Assembly: GCA_900468065.1 (NCBI GenBank)
Contig: UBTA01000011.1
Span: 62,001-126,000 of the forward strand
Direction of reading: 5' to 3'
Length of the DNA: 64,000 bases
Origin: Hyphomicrobiales bacterium
Lineage (GTDB): Bacteria; Pseudomonadota; Alphaproteobacteria; Rhizobiales; Rhizobiaceae
Shown here: positions 28,862 to 40,808 of the stretch, piece after piece
How the letters are laid out: each line of letters begins with the position of its first letter
Numbering within the stretch: position 1 is the first letter of the stretch
The notes under the pieces: generated by a model
What the model saw: the letters and a program-made list of their open reading frames with translations, nothing else
What the model was told of the DNA's origin: nothing
The model's database searches: none
Made by a program: the position numbers and the translations under genes

Positions 28862-29749
28862 ATGAATGACGACAATTCGAGAAGAAGACTTGGCCGTGGG
28901 CTCGCGGCGTTGATCGGTGAGATGGACCAGCCTTTGCAGGCGAGTAGTCCAGTTGCGCCCGTCAATGCCGATCGGCGCATTCCCATCGAATTTGTCGCCC
29001 GCAATCCGCGCAATCCGCGGCGGACCTTTGATGAAGCCGAGCTGCAGGACCTGGCAAGCTCCATCCGTCAGCACGGCATTGTGCAGCCAGTCGTCGTTCG
29101 CACTATCGCTGAGGAGCGTTATGAAATCATCGCCGGCGAACGCCGCTGGCGTGCGGCCCAGTTGGCCGGGTTTACCGATATTCCGGTCATTGTCCGCGAC
29201 GTAGACGACCGTACGGCCCTCGAAATCGCGATCGTTGAAAACGTTCAGCGATCTGACCTTAACCCGCTTGAGGAAGCGATGGGTTACGATCAGCTGATCG
29301 CTGAACACGGCTATACGCAGAACGATCTCGGCGAGATCATCGGCAAAAGCCGCAGCCATGTGGCCAATAGCCTGCGGCTGCTGAAGCTGCCGGAACCGGT
29401 CCGGGACATGTTGTCTTCGGGCACCTTGTCGGCCGGTCACGCCCGCGCGCTCATTCCGACGTCCGATCCGGTGACGCTGGCCCGCTCAATCATTGCCAAG
29501 GGCCTTTCCGTGCGCGATACCGAGCGGTTGGCCCAGAACGATATTCGTGCCCAGAACGATCCGACCTATGGCAAGCCCTCCCCCAAGGAGGAAAAGGACG
29601 CCGATACGCTGGCGCTCGAGCGCACGCTATCCGATAGTCTCGGGCTTGACGTTACGGTCAATCACAAGGCATCCGGCGGTCAGCTGCGGATTTCCTACAA
29701 GACGCTCGACCAGCTCGAAGAAATATGCCGGTTGCTTGAGCGGCGATAA
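28862..29749 (+). CDS. parB: Chromosome partitioning protein ParB
   Basis: The 295-residue protein has an N-terminal ParA-stimulating segment (RRRLGRGLAALIGE, 7-20), the CTP-binding/CTPase domain with GERRWRAAQLAG (92-103) and ENVQRSDLNPLEEA (about 126-139), the parS-reading helix-turn-helix (DLGEIIGKSRSHVANSLRLL, about 155-174), and a C-terminal dimerisation domain. It loads on the parS sites in this window and spreads as a clamp. It converges on holA. Confidence 0.96.
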   Translation: MNDDNSRRRLGRGLAALIGEMDQPLQASSPVAPVNADRRIPIEFVARNPRNPRRTFDEAELQDLASSIRQHGIVQPVVVRTIAEERYEIIAGERRWRAAQLAGFTDIPVIVRDVDDRTALEIAIVENVQRSDLNPLEEAMGYDQLIAEHGYTQNDLGEIIGKSRSHVANSLRLLKLPEPVRDMLSSGTLSAGHARALIPTSDPVTLARSIIAKGLSVRDTERLAQNDIRAQNDPTYGKPSPKEEKDADTLALERTLSDSLGLDVTVNHKASGGQLRISYKTLDQLEEICRLLERR

Positions 29750-29806
29750 TTCCGATTCGGATACGAAACAAATGAAGAAAATATAATAATATCAGAGAGA
29801 TAAACT

Positions 29807-30841
29807 CTATCTGCGTGCCGATTGCAGGGTGATCGCCAGCAATGTCTGCATGGCGATACTGTCTTCCAGGCTCTGCCTGGTTCGACTCTGCAGAATGGCT
29901 GTCTGCAGACGACCGAGTTCCCGTCGGATTGCCGGAAGCGTCCAAGTCTTCAAGGCGGCCTCGATCAAAGGCTTGCGGCGGAAGTGCAGATGGCGGCCGA
30001 GTGTGGCCACGACCTGGGTGGGTTGCTGCCGCTTGTCATCCATCTCCGCCCGCATCAGATCGAGTAGCTGAAACTGCTTCAGACAAGCCTGAAGCACCAG
30101 AAAGATGGCGGTCTTGGACGCGACTATCTTGCGGATGGCGTGCTGCAGACCGTCGGCATCACCTTTGAGAACAGCATCTATCGCGTCGTCGACCGATACC
30201 GCGCTGGCGTCACCGACGATTTCCAGCACATGGTCCTCTTCGATGGAGCCCATGCCACGGCAATAGAGTGCCAGTTTGCGGATCTCGTTGCGCGAGGCGA
30301 TCCGGTCGCCTCCAAGGGCTTCGTTGAGCCGCTCCCGCGCGGCCGGGGATATGCGCAGGCCTTCCAGCCCAAGCTCTTGGTCGATAAGTGCATTCAGTGC
30401 CCGGGCATCGTCGCTGTAGCAGGCGATCGATACTACAGACCGGCTGGTTTCACCGATCTTGCGGATGCCGGTTCCCTTTTTAAGATCGCCAGCCTCGATG
30501 ATGACATAGCTGGCCTCCGGCGGTTGCTTTGATAGCACGGTGAGACCATCGACCAATGTCTTCTCCGTACCAGACGCGCGAATCCAGACGAGTTTTTCAC
30601 CACCAAAAAGGCCGATCGTATTAACTTCGTCCAGCAGTCGTCCGGGGCTTTGCTGCAGGTCCGAGCCGTCCAGCCGGATCAATGAAAACGGATCATCGAG
30701 AGCGACGCCGCTTTTGCCGGCAATCTGCCCGGCGCGTTCGGAAACCAGTCCGCGGTCAGGACCGTAGATCAGATAGATACGATTGTCCCGCAGCGGGCGC
30801 TGCAGGAATTGCTCGAATTCGTGCGATTTGATCTCGGTCAT
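29807..30841 (-). CDS. holA: DNA polymerase III delta subunit
   Basis: The 344-residue protein is the wrench subunit of the clamp loader that opens the beta ring. It has the degenerate AAA+ fold: IYLIYGPDRGLVSERAG near residue 22, LLDEVNTIGLFGGEKLVWI near 69, ALGGDRIASRNEIRKLALY near 174 and the C-terminal collar domain. It follows lptE by 25 bases in the leftward leuS-lptE-holA operon, an order widely conserved in Proteobacteria. Confidence 0.92.
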   Translation of the reverse strand: MTEIKSHEFEQFLQRPLRDNRIYLIYGPDRGLVSERAGQIAGKSGVALDDPFSLIRLDGSDLQQSPGRLLDEVNTIGLFGGEKLVWIRASGTEKTLVDGLTVLSKQPPEASYVIIEAGDLKKGTGIRKIGETSRSVVSIACYSDDARALNALIDQELGLEGLRISPAARERLNEALGGDRIASRNEIRKLALYCRGMGSIEEDHVLEIVGDASAVSVDDAIDAVLKGDADGLQHAIRKIVASKTAIFLVLQACLKQFQLLDLMRAEMDDKRQQPTQVVATLGRHLHFRRKPLIEAALKTWTLPAIRRELGRLQTAILQSRTRQSLEDSIAMQTLLAITLQSARR

Positions 30842-30866
30842 ACCGCCACCTCATGCCGGAAAGATT

Positions 30867-31400
30867 TCAGCGGCCGAGCGCTGCTGCAAGATCGGCGCGG
30901 ATGATCTCGGCTAGTTCCCTGGCTGCCCGCTTTTCGCCATCGCGTCTGGCGCGAACCTTGGAAAACTCCTGACCCGGAAAGTCCACCAGCGATACGGCGC
31001 TACGATTGCCGGAGCGAACGGTTTCGCCCGTATCGGTGCGCGTCAGATTATAGTCAGCCATGACGACGACACGGGCGGCACTGGCGGTGTCGGTATTGTC
31101 GTCCGTGGTATTCTGATTGTAGAGGACACCCTGGATATCACTGGTGACGTTCAGAGCCAGCTTGTATTGCGGGTTGGCTGGCTCACCGGCGCCACCGGAT
31201 GTCAGGAAGATCAATGCATTGCGCACTTCCTGTTCAACACGGTCATCGGCTTCGGAAATCTCGATCGAGGCAAGCGCCTTGGCAGGCTTGCCCTGTGGCC
31301 CGTCCGAATAGAGTGGCTTGACTTGGCAGCCGGCGAGAACCACGAGCGTGCCGAAAGCCAGAAGCTGCGCGTATCTTTGAGCTTTTTCAGACAACGACAT
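30867..31400 (-). CDS. lptE: LPS-assembly lipoprotein LptE
   Basis: The 177-residue protein has a lipoprotein signal peptide with lipobox VLAGC (Cys near residue 25) and the alphaproteobacterial LptE-like domain after it (VKPLYSDGP ... GYVLYNQNT-like region). It plugs the LptD barrel in the outer membrane for lipopolysaccharide delivery. The start overlaps the end of leuS by 14 bases. Identification rests on lipobox, size and the leuS-lptE-holA order, since LptE sequences diverge strongly. Confidence 0.85.
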   Translation of the reverse strand: MSLSEKAQRYAQLLAFGTLVVLAGCQVKPLYSDGPQGKPAKALASIEISEADDRVEQEVRNALIFLTSGGAGEPANPQYKLALNVTSDIQGVLYNQNTTDDNTDTASAARVVVMADYNLTRTDTGETVRSGNRSAVSLVDFPGQEFSKVRARRDGEKRAARELAEIIRADLAAALGR

Positions 31401-34017
31401 TCACGATCCTCTGCGGCACGACGATGATTTTTTTCGGGCTTTGTCCGTTCAATGCAGTCTTGACCGGCTCGAGCGCCAGAACGGCGTTCTCGATTGCAGT
31501 CTGATCTGCATCGCGCGCAATTGTCAAATCGGCGCGCTTCTTGCCGTTGATTTGAACAGGCATTGTCACTTCGTTCTCGGCCACCAGCGCTTCGCTGTAG
31601 ACCGGCCACGCTGTCTGGGCGACCAGGCCTGTTCTGCCGATCTCCTGCCAGCATTGCTCGGCCAGATGCGGCATCATCGGGGCCACAAGGCTGATCAGGA
31701 TCGATATTGCATCCTTGACGGCTGCGGTCGTCGCGTGATCTGCGGCTCCTGCGGCAACCTGCGTCAGTGGATTGGCAAGGGCATTGACCAGCTCATAGAG
31801 CCGCGCCACGGCCTTGTTGAAGGCGAGCTTGTCATAGTCTGCCTGAACAGCCTTCAGCGTCTTGTGTGTCAGCTGCGAGATCGCAAGAGCAGGTCCCGAG
31901 GAAGCCGGCTGGGCTTCAACAGCCTTCAGGGCCTCGGATGCTTCGGAGATCAGCCGCCATAGGCGCTGGACGAAGCGATGGGCGCCTTCGACGCCGGCTT
32001 CCGACCAGATCACATCGCGATCGGGCGGTGAGTCGGAGAGAACGAAGAAGCGTGCGGTATCGGCGCCGTAGGAGGCGATGATATCGTCGGGATCGACAAC
32101 GTTCTTCTTCGACTTCGACATCTTCTCGATCGAGCCGATGGTTATGGGTTCGCCGGTTTCGATCAGGCTTGCCTGACGAACACCTTCATTCTCGACGATG
32201 ATGATTTCGGCCGGCGTCACCCATTCGCGCTGGGCACCCTGCCCGCGGCTATAGGTCTCATGCACCACCATACCCTGGGTGAACAGTCCCTTGAAGGGCT
32301 CGGCGAGGCCGGCATGACCGGTGGCCTTCATTGCCCGGGTAAAGAAGCGCGAATAGAGCAGATGCAGGATCGCGTGCTCGATGCCGCCAATATACTGGTC
32401 TACGGGCAGCCAGTGATCGACAGCAGCCGGGTTGGTTGGCGTCTTCTCCCAAGGGGCGGTAAAACGGGCGAAATACCAGGACGAGTCGACGAACGTATCC
32501 ATCGTGTCGGTCTCGCGACGCGCGTCCTTGCCGCATTGCGGGCAGGAGACGTGACGCCAGGTGGGATGGCGGTCGAGCGGATTGCCCGGCTTGTCAAATG
32601 TGACGTCATCGGGCAGCTTGACCGGCAGATCGGCCTTGGGCACCGGAATGACGCCGCAATCGTCGCAATGGATGACCGGGATCGGGCAGCCCCAATAGCG
32701 CTGGCGGGAAATACCCCAGTCGCGCAGGCGGAAATTGACCTTGCGCTCGGCTTGCGGCGCATTGCCAAACGAGGCCTGCTCCAGCGTCGATGCTACCTTT
32801 TCAAAGGCTTCTTCGATGGTCAGGCCATCGAGGTCGCGAGAATTGATCATTACGCCGTCGCCGACATAAGCCTCGTCGCCAATGGTGAAGCTCGCAGCGT
32901 CGCCATCCTTCGGCATCACCACGGCAACGACCGGCAGGTCGTACTTGCGGGCGAAATCTAGGTCGCGCTGGTCTCCCGACGGGCAACCGAAGATCGCGCC
33001 CGTGCCGTAGTCCATCAATACGAAATTGGCGACGTAAACCGGCAGTTCCCAGCTGGGATCAAGCGGGTGCTTGACGCGGATGCCGGTGTCGATGCCCTTC
33101 TTCTCAGCGGTTTCCAGCGCAGCCAGCGACGTGCCGGCGCGGCGGGTTTCCTCGCAGAAGGTTTCGATCTCCGCGTTACCGGCAGCCGCCTGGCGTGCCA
33201 GCGGGTGATCAGCGGCAATGGCCAGGAAGGAAGCGCCATACAGGGTGTCCGGACGGGTCGTATAGACAGCGACTTCGGTCGCGTCCGTTGCACCCGTGCC
33301 GGGGACGATTTCCCAGCGGATCGTCAGGCCTTCGGAGCGGCCGATCCAGTTTTTCTGCATCAACCGGACTTTTTCGGGCCACTGATCCAGCGTCTCGAGC
33401 GAATCGAGCAGGTCCTGGTTGAAATCGGTGATGCGGAAGAACCACTGCGTCAATTCGCGCTGTTCGACCAGCGCGCCCGAACGCCAGCCGCGTCCGTCGA
33501 TCACTTGCTCATTGGCCAGCACCGTGTTGTCGACCGGGTCCCAGTTGACCTTCGATTGCTTGCGGTAGACCAGGCCCTTTTCCAGGAAATCCACGAACAG
33601 GTGCTGCTGGTGCTGGTAATATTCGACGTCGCAGGTAGCGAACTCGCGCGACCAATCGAGCGACAGGCCCATGACCTTCAGCTGCGCCTTCATCGAGGCA
33701 ATATTCTGGTATGTCCAGGCCGCCGGGTGCACACCACGCTCCATCGCAGCGTTTTCGGCCGGCATGCCGAACGCGTCCCAGCCCATGGGATGCAGGACAT
33801 TGTAACCGCGGGCGCGCTTGTAACGCGCGACGACGTCGCCCATGGCATAGTTGCGGACGTGGCCCATGTGAATCCGGCCCGACGGATAGGGGAACATCTC
33901 CAGCACGTAGTATTTTTCGCGCGGGTCGTCGTTATCGGTGGTGAAGACGTTTTTCTGGTCCCATTCCTGTTGCCAGCGGGGTTCAGAATCGCGCGGATTG
34001 TAACGTTCGGTAGCCAT
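31387..34017 (-). CDS. leuS: Leucyl-tRNA synthetase
   Basis: The 876-residue class I synthetase has the HIGH-type motif [14 protein letters not shown] (about 48-61), the KMSKS loop [13 protein letters not shown] (about 633-645), a CP1 editing domain with [17 protein letters not shown], and a zinc-ribbon-like CDDC ... CPQC arrangement (HCDDCGVIP and CPQCGKD) in the central part. It is the first gene of the leuS-lptE-holA operon. Confidence 0.97.
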   Translation of the reverse strand: MATERYNPRDSEPRWQQEWDQKNVFTTDNDDPREKYYVLEMFPYPSGRIHMGHVRNYAMGDVVARYKRARGYNVLHPMGWDAFGMPAENAAMERGVHPAAWTYQNIASMKAQLKVMGLSLDWSREFATCDVEYYQHQQHLFVDFLEKGLVYRKQSKVNWDPVDNTVLANEQVIDGRGWRSGALVEQRELTQWFFRITDFNQDLLDSLETLDQWPEKVRLMQKNWIGRSEGLTIRWEIVPGTGATDATEVAVYTTRPDTLYGASFLAIAADHPLARQAAAGNAEIETFCEETRRAGTSLAALETAEKKGIDTGIRVKHPLDPSWELPVYVANFVLMDYGTGAIFGCPSGDQRDLDFARKYDLPVVAVVMPKDGDAASFTIGDEAYVGDGVMINSRDLDGLTIEEAFEKVASTLEQASFGNAPQAERKVNFRLRDWGISRQRYWGCPIPVIHCDDCGVIPVPKADLPVKLPDDVTFDKPGNPLDRHPTWRHVSCPQCGKDARRETDTMDTFVDSSWYFARFTAPWEKTPTNPAAVDHWLPVDQYIGGIEHAILHLLYSRFFTRAMKATGHAGLAEPFKGLFTQGMVVHETYSRGQGAQREWVTPAEIIIVENEGVRQASLIETGEPITIGSIEKMSKSKKNVVDPDDIIASYGADTARFFVLSDSPPDRDVIWSEAGVEGAHRFVQRLWRLISEASEALKAVEAQPASSGPALAISQLTHKTLKAVQADYDKLAFNKAVARLYELVNALANPLTQVAAGAADHATTAAVKDAISILISLVAPMMPHLAEQCWQEIGRTGLVAQTAWPVYSEALVAENEVTMPVQINGKKRADLTIARDADQTAIENAVLALEPVKTALNGQSPKKIIVVPQRIVNVVV

Positions 34018-34230
34018 ATGATCGATGTTCCGGAAAATTGGGCGAGGGGAAATCAGTCCCCTGGATATTTGGCGTGACCTTCACCATGAAACAAGCGTAG
34101 CGTCAAGTTTTGGAAGGCTTTGAGGCGAAACTTTGAGGCATTTGATCGGCATCCGGCGATTACGGCTTGGCAGTCCTGTTCAGTTTGACTATTGCGCCAC
34201 TAAGGCCGCAAAGCGATGGAGACGATGGCG

Positions 34231-34890
34231 ATGAGCGTGCAAGAACAGTTGAACGATGTCCTGAGCCGGATTCGCGATGCGGAAGATGCCGCCAACCGCC
34301 CCTCTGGCGCCGCCTCGCTTGTCGCGGTCTCCAAGACTTTCGATGCCGATGCGATCCGTCCTGCGATCGCGACGGGACAGCGGATTTTTGGCGAAAACCG
34401 GGTGCAGGAAGCACAAGGCAAGTGGCCGGAGCTGAAAGCAGAAACCGCCGGTATCGAGCTTCATTTGATTGGGCCGCTGCAATCTAACAAGGCAGCGGAT
34501 GCTGTGTCCCTGTTCGATGTTATTGAGACCGTCGATCGGGAAAAGATTGCCCGCGCAATCGGTGCGGAAATTACCCGGCAGGGCAAGCCTGTTCGGCTTT
34601 ATGTCCAGGTCAATACCGGGCTTGAGCCGCAAAAAGCAGGGATCGCACCGGATGACACGGTGGCGTTCGTCACGCTGTGCCGTGAAACGATCGGCATTCC
34701 GGTGGAGGGATTGATGTGCATCCCCCCGGCGGACGAAAACCCCGGCCCGCATTTTGCCCTTCTGGCCAAGCTTGCCGAGCGCTGCGGTCTGAAAAAGCTC
34801 TCCATGGGCATGTCCGGCGATTTCGATATTGCCGTGCAGTTTGGCGCCACCAGCGTGCGTGTCGGCTCGGCGATCTTCGGAACGCGCTAA
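34231..34890 (+). CDS. yggS: YggS-family pyridoxal-phosphate homeostasis protein
   Basis: The 219-residue single-domain PLP-binding protein has the PLP lysine in LVAVSKTFDADAIR (about 31-44), then FGENRVQEAQGKWPEL and the C-terminal LSMGMSGDFDIAVQFGATSVRVGSAIFG, which holds the phosphate group. The family (YBL036C/PLPBP) buffers PLP and influences amino acid pools. The third of three in-frame ATGs (34231) is used because GGAG lies 9 bases upstream; the earlier two (34216, 34225) lie too close. It is divergent from leuS. Confidence 0.92.
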   Translation: MSVQEQLNDVLSRIRDAEDAANRPSGAASLVAVSKTFDADAIRPAIATGQRIFGENRVQEAQGKWPELKAETAGIELHLIGPLQSNKAADAVSLFDVIETVDREKIARAIGAEITRQGKPVRLYVQVNTGLEPQKAGIAPDDTVAFVTLCRETIGIPVEGLMCIPPADENPGPHFALLAKLAERCGLKKLSMGMSGDFDIAVQFGATSVRVGSAIFGTR

Positions 34891-35002
34891 CTGCCGGGCC
34901 GTCCGCAGGGTCTAACGCTTTCGTCTGGCTTCTCCCCGCCCCACCAATCTCCTATGGTCCCTTCTGGAGGCCGGTCCGTCCGGTATGGGAGAGGAGACGG
35001 CG

Positions 35003-36910
35003 ATGGCGAGCAGCTATTCCGACGTTTACGGCACGTGGAAACAGGATCCTGATGCCTTCTGGGCTGAAGCCGCCCGGGAGATTGATTGGTTCCGGCCGTT
35101 TGATCAGGTTTTCGATCCAGCCCAAGGCGTTTACGGGCGCTGGTTTCCCGGCGGCGAAACCAATACCTGTTTCAATTGTCTGGATCGTCAGGTTGCTGCG
35201 GGGCTCGGCGAGCAGAATGCCTTGATTTACGACAGCCCGGTGACCGGCACTGTCGAGCATTGGACCTACAGTGCCATCCTTGATGAAGTCGTGGCGCTGG
35301 CGTCGGTCTATCGTGATCTGGGCATCGGCAAGGGCGACCGGATCATCATCTATATGCCGATGATCCCGCAGGCGGTGTTTGCCATGCTGGCTGCCGCCCG
35401 CATCGGCGCCGTTCACTCTGTCGTCTTCGGTGGTTTCGCGGCGAGCGAACTGGCGACACGTATCACCGACTGCGAGGCAAAACTGGTCGTCTCGGCCAGT
35501 TGCGGTATAGAAAGTGGCCGTATCCTTGCCTACAAACCATTGCTCGATGCGGCCATCGAGATCAGTCGGCACAAGCCGGCTCACTGCCTCGTTTTTCAAC
35601 GCGATGCACTCAAAGCCCACCTGCAAGCCGATCGGGACATCGATTTCGGCTCTGCCGTCACAGCAGCCAAGCATAATGGCGCCCAGATTGCCTGCACCCC
35701 GGTTCTGGCCACCGATCCGCTCTATATACTCTATACGTCGGGGACCACCGGTCAGCCAAAGGGCGTCGTGCGCGACAATGGCGGCCACATGGTCGCGCTC
35801 AAATGGTCGATGCAGCATTTCTTCGGCATCAAGCCGGGCGAAGTCTTCTGGGCAGCGTCGGATATCGGCTGGGTGGTTGGTCACTGCTACATCGTCTATG
35901 GGCCGCTGCTGAATGGCTCGACGGCAATCCTCTATGAGGGAAAACCAGTGGGTACGCCGGATGCCGGCGCGTACTGGCGCGTGATCGAGCAGCATGGGGT
36001 GACCACGCTGTTCACCGCGCCGACAGCTTTTCGCGCCATCCGCAAGGAGGATCCGCAGGGCGAACTGATTCGACGCTACGATCTGTCGAAATTCAGGGCT
36101 TTGTTCCTGGCGGGAGAGCGCGCCGATCCGGATACCGTCGTCTGGGCGGAAGCGAAACTCGGTGTTCCCGTTATCGACAATTGGTGGCAGACGGAGACGG
36201 GCTGGCCGGTGGCTGGAAATCCGATTGGCCTCGGCTTGCTGCCGGTGAAATATGGCTCCGCTGCGGTGCCCTTGCCGGGATATGACGTACAGGTGTTGGA
36301 TGATGCCGGCCATCCCGTCGCATCCGGAACGCTCGGCAATGTCGTCATCAAGCTTCCGATGCCGCCGGGCTGTTTGCCGACATTCTGGAATGCGGATCAG
36401 AGGTTTCGCGAGACCTGCCTTGCCGAGTTTCCGGGCTATTATCGCACTGCGGATGCCGGCTATATCGATGACGACGGCTACATTTTCATCATGTCGCGCA
36501 CCGACGACATCATCAATGTCGCCGGCCATCGATTGTCCACCGGAGCCATGGAGGAAATCTGCGCCAGCCATGCTGACGTGGCGGAATGCGCTGTCATCGG
36601 TATCGCCGATGCCATCAAAGGCCAAGTACCTGCAGGCTTCCTGGTCATCAATGCCAATGTTTCCCGTGAAACAGCGGAAATCGAAAGAGAAGTCGTCGGT
36701 CTGGTTCGTGAGCGCATCGGCCCGGTGGCTGCATTCAAGACGGCAATCTGCGTCAAGCGTCTGCCAAAGACGCGGTCAGGCAAGATTTTGCGCGGCACCA
36801 TGCAGAAGATTGCCGATCGTGAGGACTGGAAGATGCCGGCGACCATCGACGATCCGGCCGTACTGGACGAAATTGCTGCGGTGCTGCAGACCAGAGGGAT
36901 TGGCGTGTAA
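35003..36910 (+). CDS. prpE: Propionyl-CoA synthetase (propionate-CoA ligase)
   Basis: The 635-residue ANL-superfamily ligase activates propionate via an acyl-adenylate. P-loop ILYTSGTTGQPKGVVRD, NWWQTETGWPVAG, and the C-terminal catalytic-lysine motif [15 protein letters not shown] are present. WQTETG followed by WP is the PrpE pattern; acetyl-CoA synthetase has WQTETGGI, as in acs 3 kb away. The ATG at 35003 has GGAG 6 bases upstream. Codons near residue 552 contain a degenerate parS-like palindrome (36658-36673). Confidence 0.92.
   Translation: MASSYSDVYGTWKQDPDAFWAEAAREIDWFRPFDQVFDPAQGVYGRWFPGGETNTCFNCLDRQVAAGLGEQNALIYDSPVTGTVEHWTYSAILDEVVALASVYRDLGIGKGDRIIIYMPMIPQAVFAMLAAARIGAVHSVVFGGFAASELATRITDCEAKLVVSASCGIESGRILAYKPLLDAAIEISRHKPAHCLVFQRDALKAHLQADRDIDFGSAVTAAKHNGAQIACTPVLATDPLYILYTSGTTGQPKGVVRDNGGHMVALKWSMQHFFGIKPGEVFWAASDIGWVVGHCYIVYGPLLNGSTAILYEGKPVGTPDAGAYWRVIEQHGVTTLFTAPTAFRAIRKEDPQGELIRRYDLSKFRALFLAGERADPDTVVWAEAKLGVPVIDNWWQTETGWPVAGNPIGLGLLPVKYGSAAVPLPGYDVQVLDDAGHPVASGTLGNVVIKLPMPPGCLPTFWNADQRFRETCLAEFPGYYRTADAGYIDDDGYIFIMSRTDDIINVAGHRLSTGAMEEICASHADVAECAVIGIADAIKGQVPAGFLVINANVSRETAEIEREVVGLVRERIGPVAAFKTAICVKRLPKTRSGKILRGTMQKIADREDWKMPATIDDPAVLDEIAAVLQTRGIGV
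36658..36673. other. Degenerate parS-like palindrome inside prpE
   Basis: TGTTTCCCGTGAAACA differs from the parS consensus at one central base, which breaks the CACGTG core. It encodes VSRETA. Binding by ParB is doubtful because the core is altered. Confidence 0.4.
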
Positions 36911-36983
36911 ACAAGGGGATTAGCCAGACTGATCCAGTACGGGATATGGTTTGTTTTGCCCGGGAATTGGCTTTCGGGCATAA

Positions 36984-37017
36984 AAAACCCGGATCAGCTG
37001 AAGCCGATCCGGGTTTT
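36984..37017. terminator. Bidirectional terminator between prpE and trcR
   Basis: A perfect 12-bp stem (AAAACCCGGATC / GATCCGGGTTTT) with a 10-nt loop, A and T runs on both sides, between converging genes. Confidence 0.9.
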
Positions 37018-37041
37018 GTCGCTGGAAACGATGTGTTCCAA

Positions 37042-37743
37042 TCAGAAGGCGCCGTCTTCGTCCTCGTCCTTGCGGTCGGACTTGAGGGCCTTGAGCTTGG
37101 AGAAAACAGCGTCGGCGTCGATTTCTTTTTCTTCTTCGCGCTCGTAGGAGAACGGCAGCTTTTCCGTTTCCTTCGAGGCTTCCAGCGTCGCGCCGAGTTC
37201 GGCTGCGGTCGGCAGCGGACGGCCCTTGTTGGCGCGTTCGACTTCAAGGTCGAGGTCGATCTGCGTGCACAGGCCCAGCGTGACCGGATCCATAGCCGTC
37301 AGGTTGGTCGAATTCCAGTGGGTGCGCTCGCGGATCTGCTCGATCGTCGATTTGGTGGTACCGACGAGACGCGAGATCTGGGCATCCTTCAGCTCAGCAT
37401 GATTGCGGACCAGCCACAGAATGGCGTTCGGGCGGTCTTGGCGCTTGGAAACCGGGGTATAGCGCGGGCCTTTGCGCTTGTTGTCCGGGACGCGAACCTT
37501 CGGTTCGGAAATCTTCAGCTTGTGGTTGGGATTGCCTTCGGCGCGGGCGATCTCGTCGCGGGACAGCTGACCGGTGGCGATCGGGTCGAGGCCCTTGATG
37601 CCCTGCGCGGATTCGCCGTCGGCGATTGCCTTGACTTCCAGCGGGTGCAGCTTGCAGAACGTGGCGATCTGTTCGAACGACAGAGCAGTGTTGTCAACAA
37701 GCCATACGGCCGTCGCTTTGGGCATAAGCAGTTGTTGAGCCAT
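37042..37743 (-). CDS. trcR: TrcR family (DUF1013) cell-cycle transcriptional regulator
   Basis: The 233-residue protein is conserved almost only in Alphaproteobacteria (DUF1013, named TrcR). Visible elements are KATAVWLVDNTALSFEQIA (N-terminal HTH-like, about 9-27), NAILWLVRNHAELKDAQIS (about 106-124) with LVGTTKSTIEQIRERTHWN resembling a helix-turn-helix, and a highly acidic tail (DEDEDGAF). It is a DNA-binding or nucleoid-type regulator by family inference; targets in this organism are unknown. It converges on prpE and is divergent from acs. Confidence 0.85.
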   Translation of the reverse strand: MAQQLLMPKATAVWLVDNTALSFEQIATFCKLHPLEVKAIADGESAQGIKGLDPIATGQLSRDEIARAEGNPNHKLKISEPKVRVPDNKRKGPRYTPVSKRQDRPNAILWLVRNHAELKDAQISRLVGTTKSTIEQIRERTHWNSTNLTAMDPVTLGLCTQIDLDLEVERANKGRPLPTAAELGATLEASKETEKLPFSYEREEEKEIDADAVFSKLKALKSDRKDEDEDGAF

Positions 37744-37801
37744 GGGTATAGTCCTTCTGTCCGTCCGCGCCGGTGTCGCGGGCCGTGGGGTGTAACCACT
37801 T

Positions 37802-37818
37802 TAATTTCCGGGAAATTA
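37802..37818. promoter_or_regulatory. 17-bp palindrome in the trcR-acs intergenic region
   Basis: TAATTTCC-G-GGAAATTA is a perfect palindrome with a single central base, 60 bp upstream of trcR and 160 bp upstream of acs. A symmetric operator for a dimeric regulator of one or both genes is plausible. No other element was seen in this 236-bp gap apart from the GGAGG ahead of acs. Confidence 0.45.
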
Positions 37819-37979
37819 GCGCCTCTATACCCTCGTCCTCTCAGAAATGCAATTCTTCTTGAAGAAATGACCTTTTGTCTAATGGACGCCGTGCCTTGAC
37901 CTGATATGTATGGCGCCCGAAGCGGGCGAGCACGAGGAGATGTGCCGCCTGAAACTGCCTGCGCAGGGAGGAAATCATC

Positions 37980-39929
<1,950 letters not shown>

Positions 39930-39936
39930 CGCAATT

Positions 39937-39965
39937 CCGAGCCATTCGATCTCCGGATGGCTCGG
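39937..39965. terminator. Hairpin between acs and the nuclease-like gene
   Basis: A perfect 9-bp stem (CCGAGCCAT / ATGGCTCGG) with an 11-nt loop lies 7 bases after the acs stop, between converging genes. No U tract follows on either strand, so termination would be weak. Confidence 0.45.
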
Positions 39966-39971
39966 GTACAC

Positions 39972-40439
39972 CTACCAGGAAGAGCAGGTTTTCGCCTTGC
40001 TTCCGCCGTCATAAGGCGAGACATAGCCTGCCGACAGCATTTCCTGAGCCGGATTCCGTCCGTCGGAAAAGCTGATATCGGCGACAACCCTGCCAAAATA
40101 CTTGTCGCCGGAAATATGCGTCAGCTGGATTTCACCCTGATCGCTGGTCAGGCTCGCAAGCGCTGCCCGCGCCTGTTGGCCGGCATCCCGGGTGGATGCG
40201 CAAGCCGATTTCAGCTCCGGCGCATCGATGCCACGCAGCCGCACATAAACTTCCATGGTCTGTTGCGGCCATGGTTTTGCCGCCACCAGGATCGTATCGC
40301 CATCGATGACACGGATGACTTCTGCCGTCACCGGTCCCGTGATTTCGATTCGTTTGCCAGATTCAGAAGCATACGAAAAAGCGGCCGGCGACAGCGCTGC
40401 AAAAGCGGCCAAAGGAAGCGGGATCAAGCGAAACATCAT
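39972..40439 (-). CDS. Secreted thermonuclease-family protein
   Basis: The 155-residue protein has an N-terminal signal peptide (MMFRLIPLPLAAFAAL, ending near SYA-SE) and a staphylococcal-nuclease-like OB fold with VIRVIDGDTILV, VRLRGIDAPELKS and YFGRVVADISF. The IDAPE block is the family mark. The second catalytic arginine region (GRVVAD) is present, but whether the protein is an active nuclease is uncertain. A TTG start 12 codons upstream is possible, but the signal peptide begins at the ATG pair. Confidence 0.8.
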   Translation of the reverse strand: MMFRLIPLPLAAFAALSPAAFSYASESGKRIEITGPVTAEVIRVIDGDTILVAAKPWPQQTMEVYVRLRGIDAPELKSACASTRDAGQQARAALASLTSDQGEIQLTHISGDKYFGRVVADISFSDGRNPAQEMLSAGYVSPYDGGSKAKTCSSW

Positions 40440-40489
40440 GGATAGGAAAATATACCGATCATGACGTAATTTCAACAGGAATTATTTCC

Positions 40490-40690
40490 TTAGAAATCGA
40501 TGGCTCGACCGTTGATTTCCCAGTCGCCGAAGCGTGAAGGCTCCGCGCCACCGCGCCCGCCCAGTTCTTCCGGGAGTTCGAGCGGCTTTTGCACCTTGCG
40601 GCGTTCCTCGGCTTCGGCCAATGCGCGTTTAGCGGCCGGCGAAAGGGGTTTGCGCGGCTCCACCGGCAAATTGTCGTTATCGTTTTGCAT
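40490..40690 (-). CDS. SDHAF4-type succinate dehydrogenase assembly factor (DUF1674)
   Basis: The 66-residue protein has a charged N-terminal half (LSPAAKRALAEAEERRK) and the conserved C-terminal GGRGGAEPSRFGDWEINGRAIDF pattern (shown here in part: EPSRFGDWEINGRAIDF), diagnostic for DUF1674. The mitochondrial homologue SDHAF4 binds flavinated SdhA before complex II assembly, and the bacterial protein presumably does likewise. The ATG at 40690 with GGAAATTCGC before it gives the usual family length. Confidence 0.85.
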   Translation of the reverse strand: MQNDNDNLPVEPRKPLSPAAKRALAEAEERRKVQKPLELPEELGGRGGAEPSRFGDWEINGRAIDF

Positions 40691-40767
40691 GCGAATTTCC
40701 GCGAAAAAGTTGAAGAATGCGCCTAATGTCCCCATCATATAGGAAACCTTTGTTCAAGCGAAACCCA

Positions 40768-40783
40768 TGATTCACGTGAAACA
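40768..40783. other. parS: parS site upstream of htpX
   Basis: TGATTCACGTGAAACA, one base from consensus with the TTCACGTGAA core intact, lies in the 118-bp gap between sdhAF4 and htpX, 26 bp ahead of the htpX start. Confidence 0.85.
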
Positions 40784-40808
40784 TTGGCAAACTTTGGAGA
40801 CCTGACTG

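Noticed and set aside
34952-36625. 557-codon open frame on the minus strand
   Set aside because: Antisense to prpE with no family resemblance.
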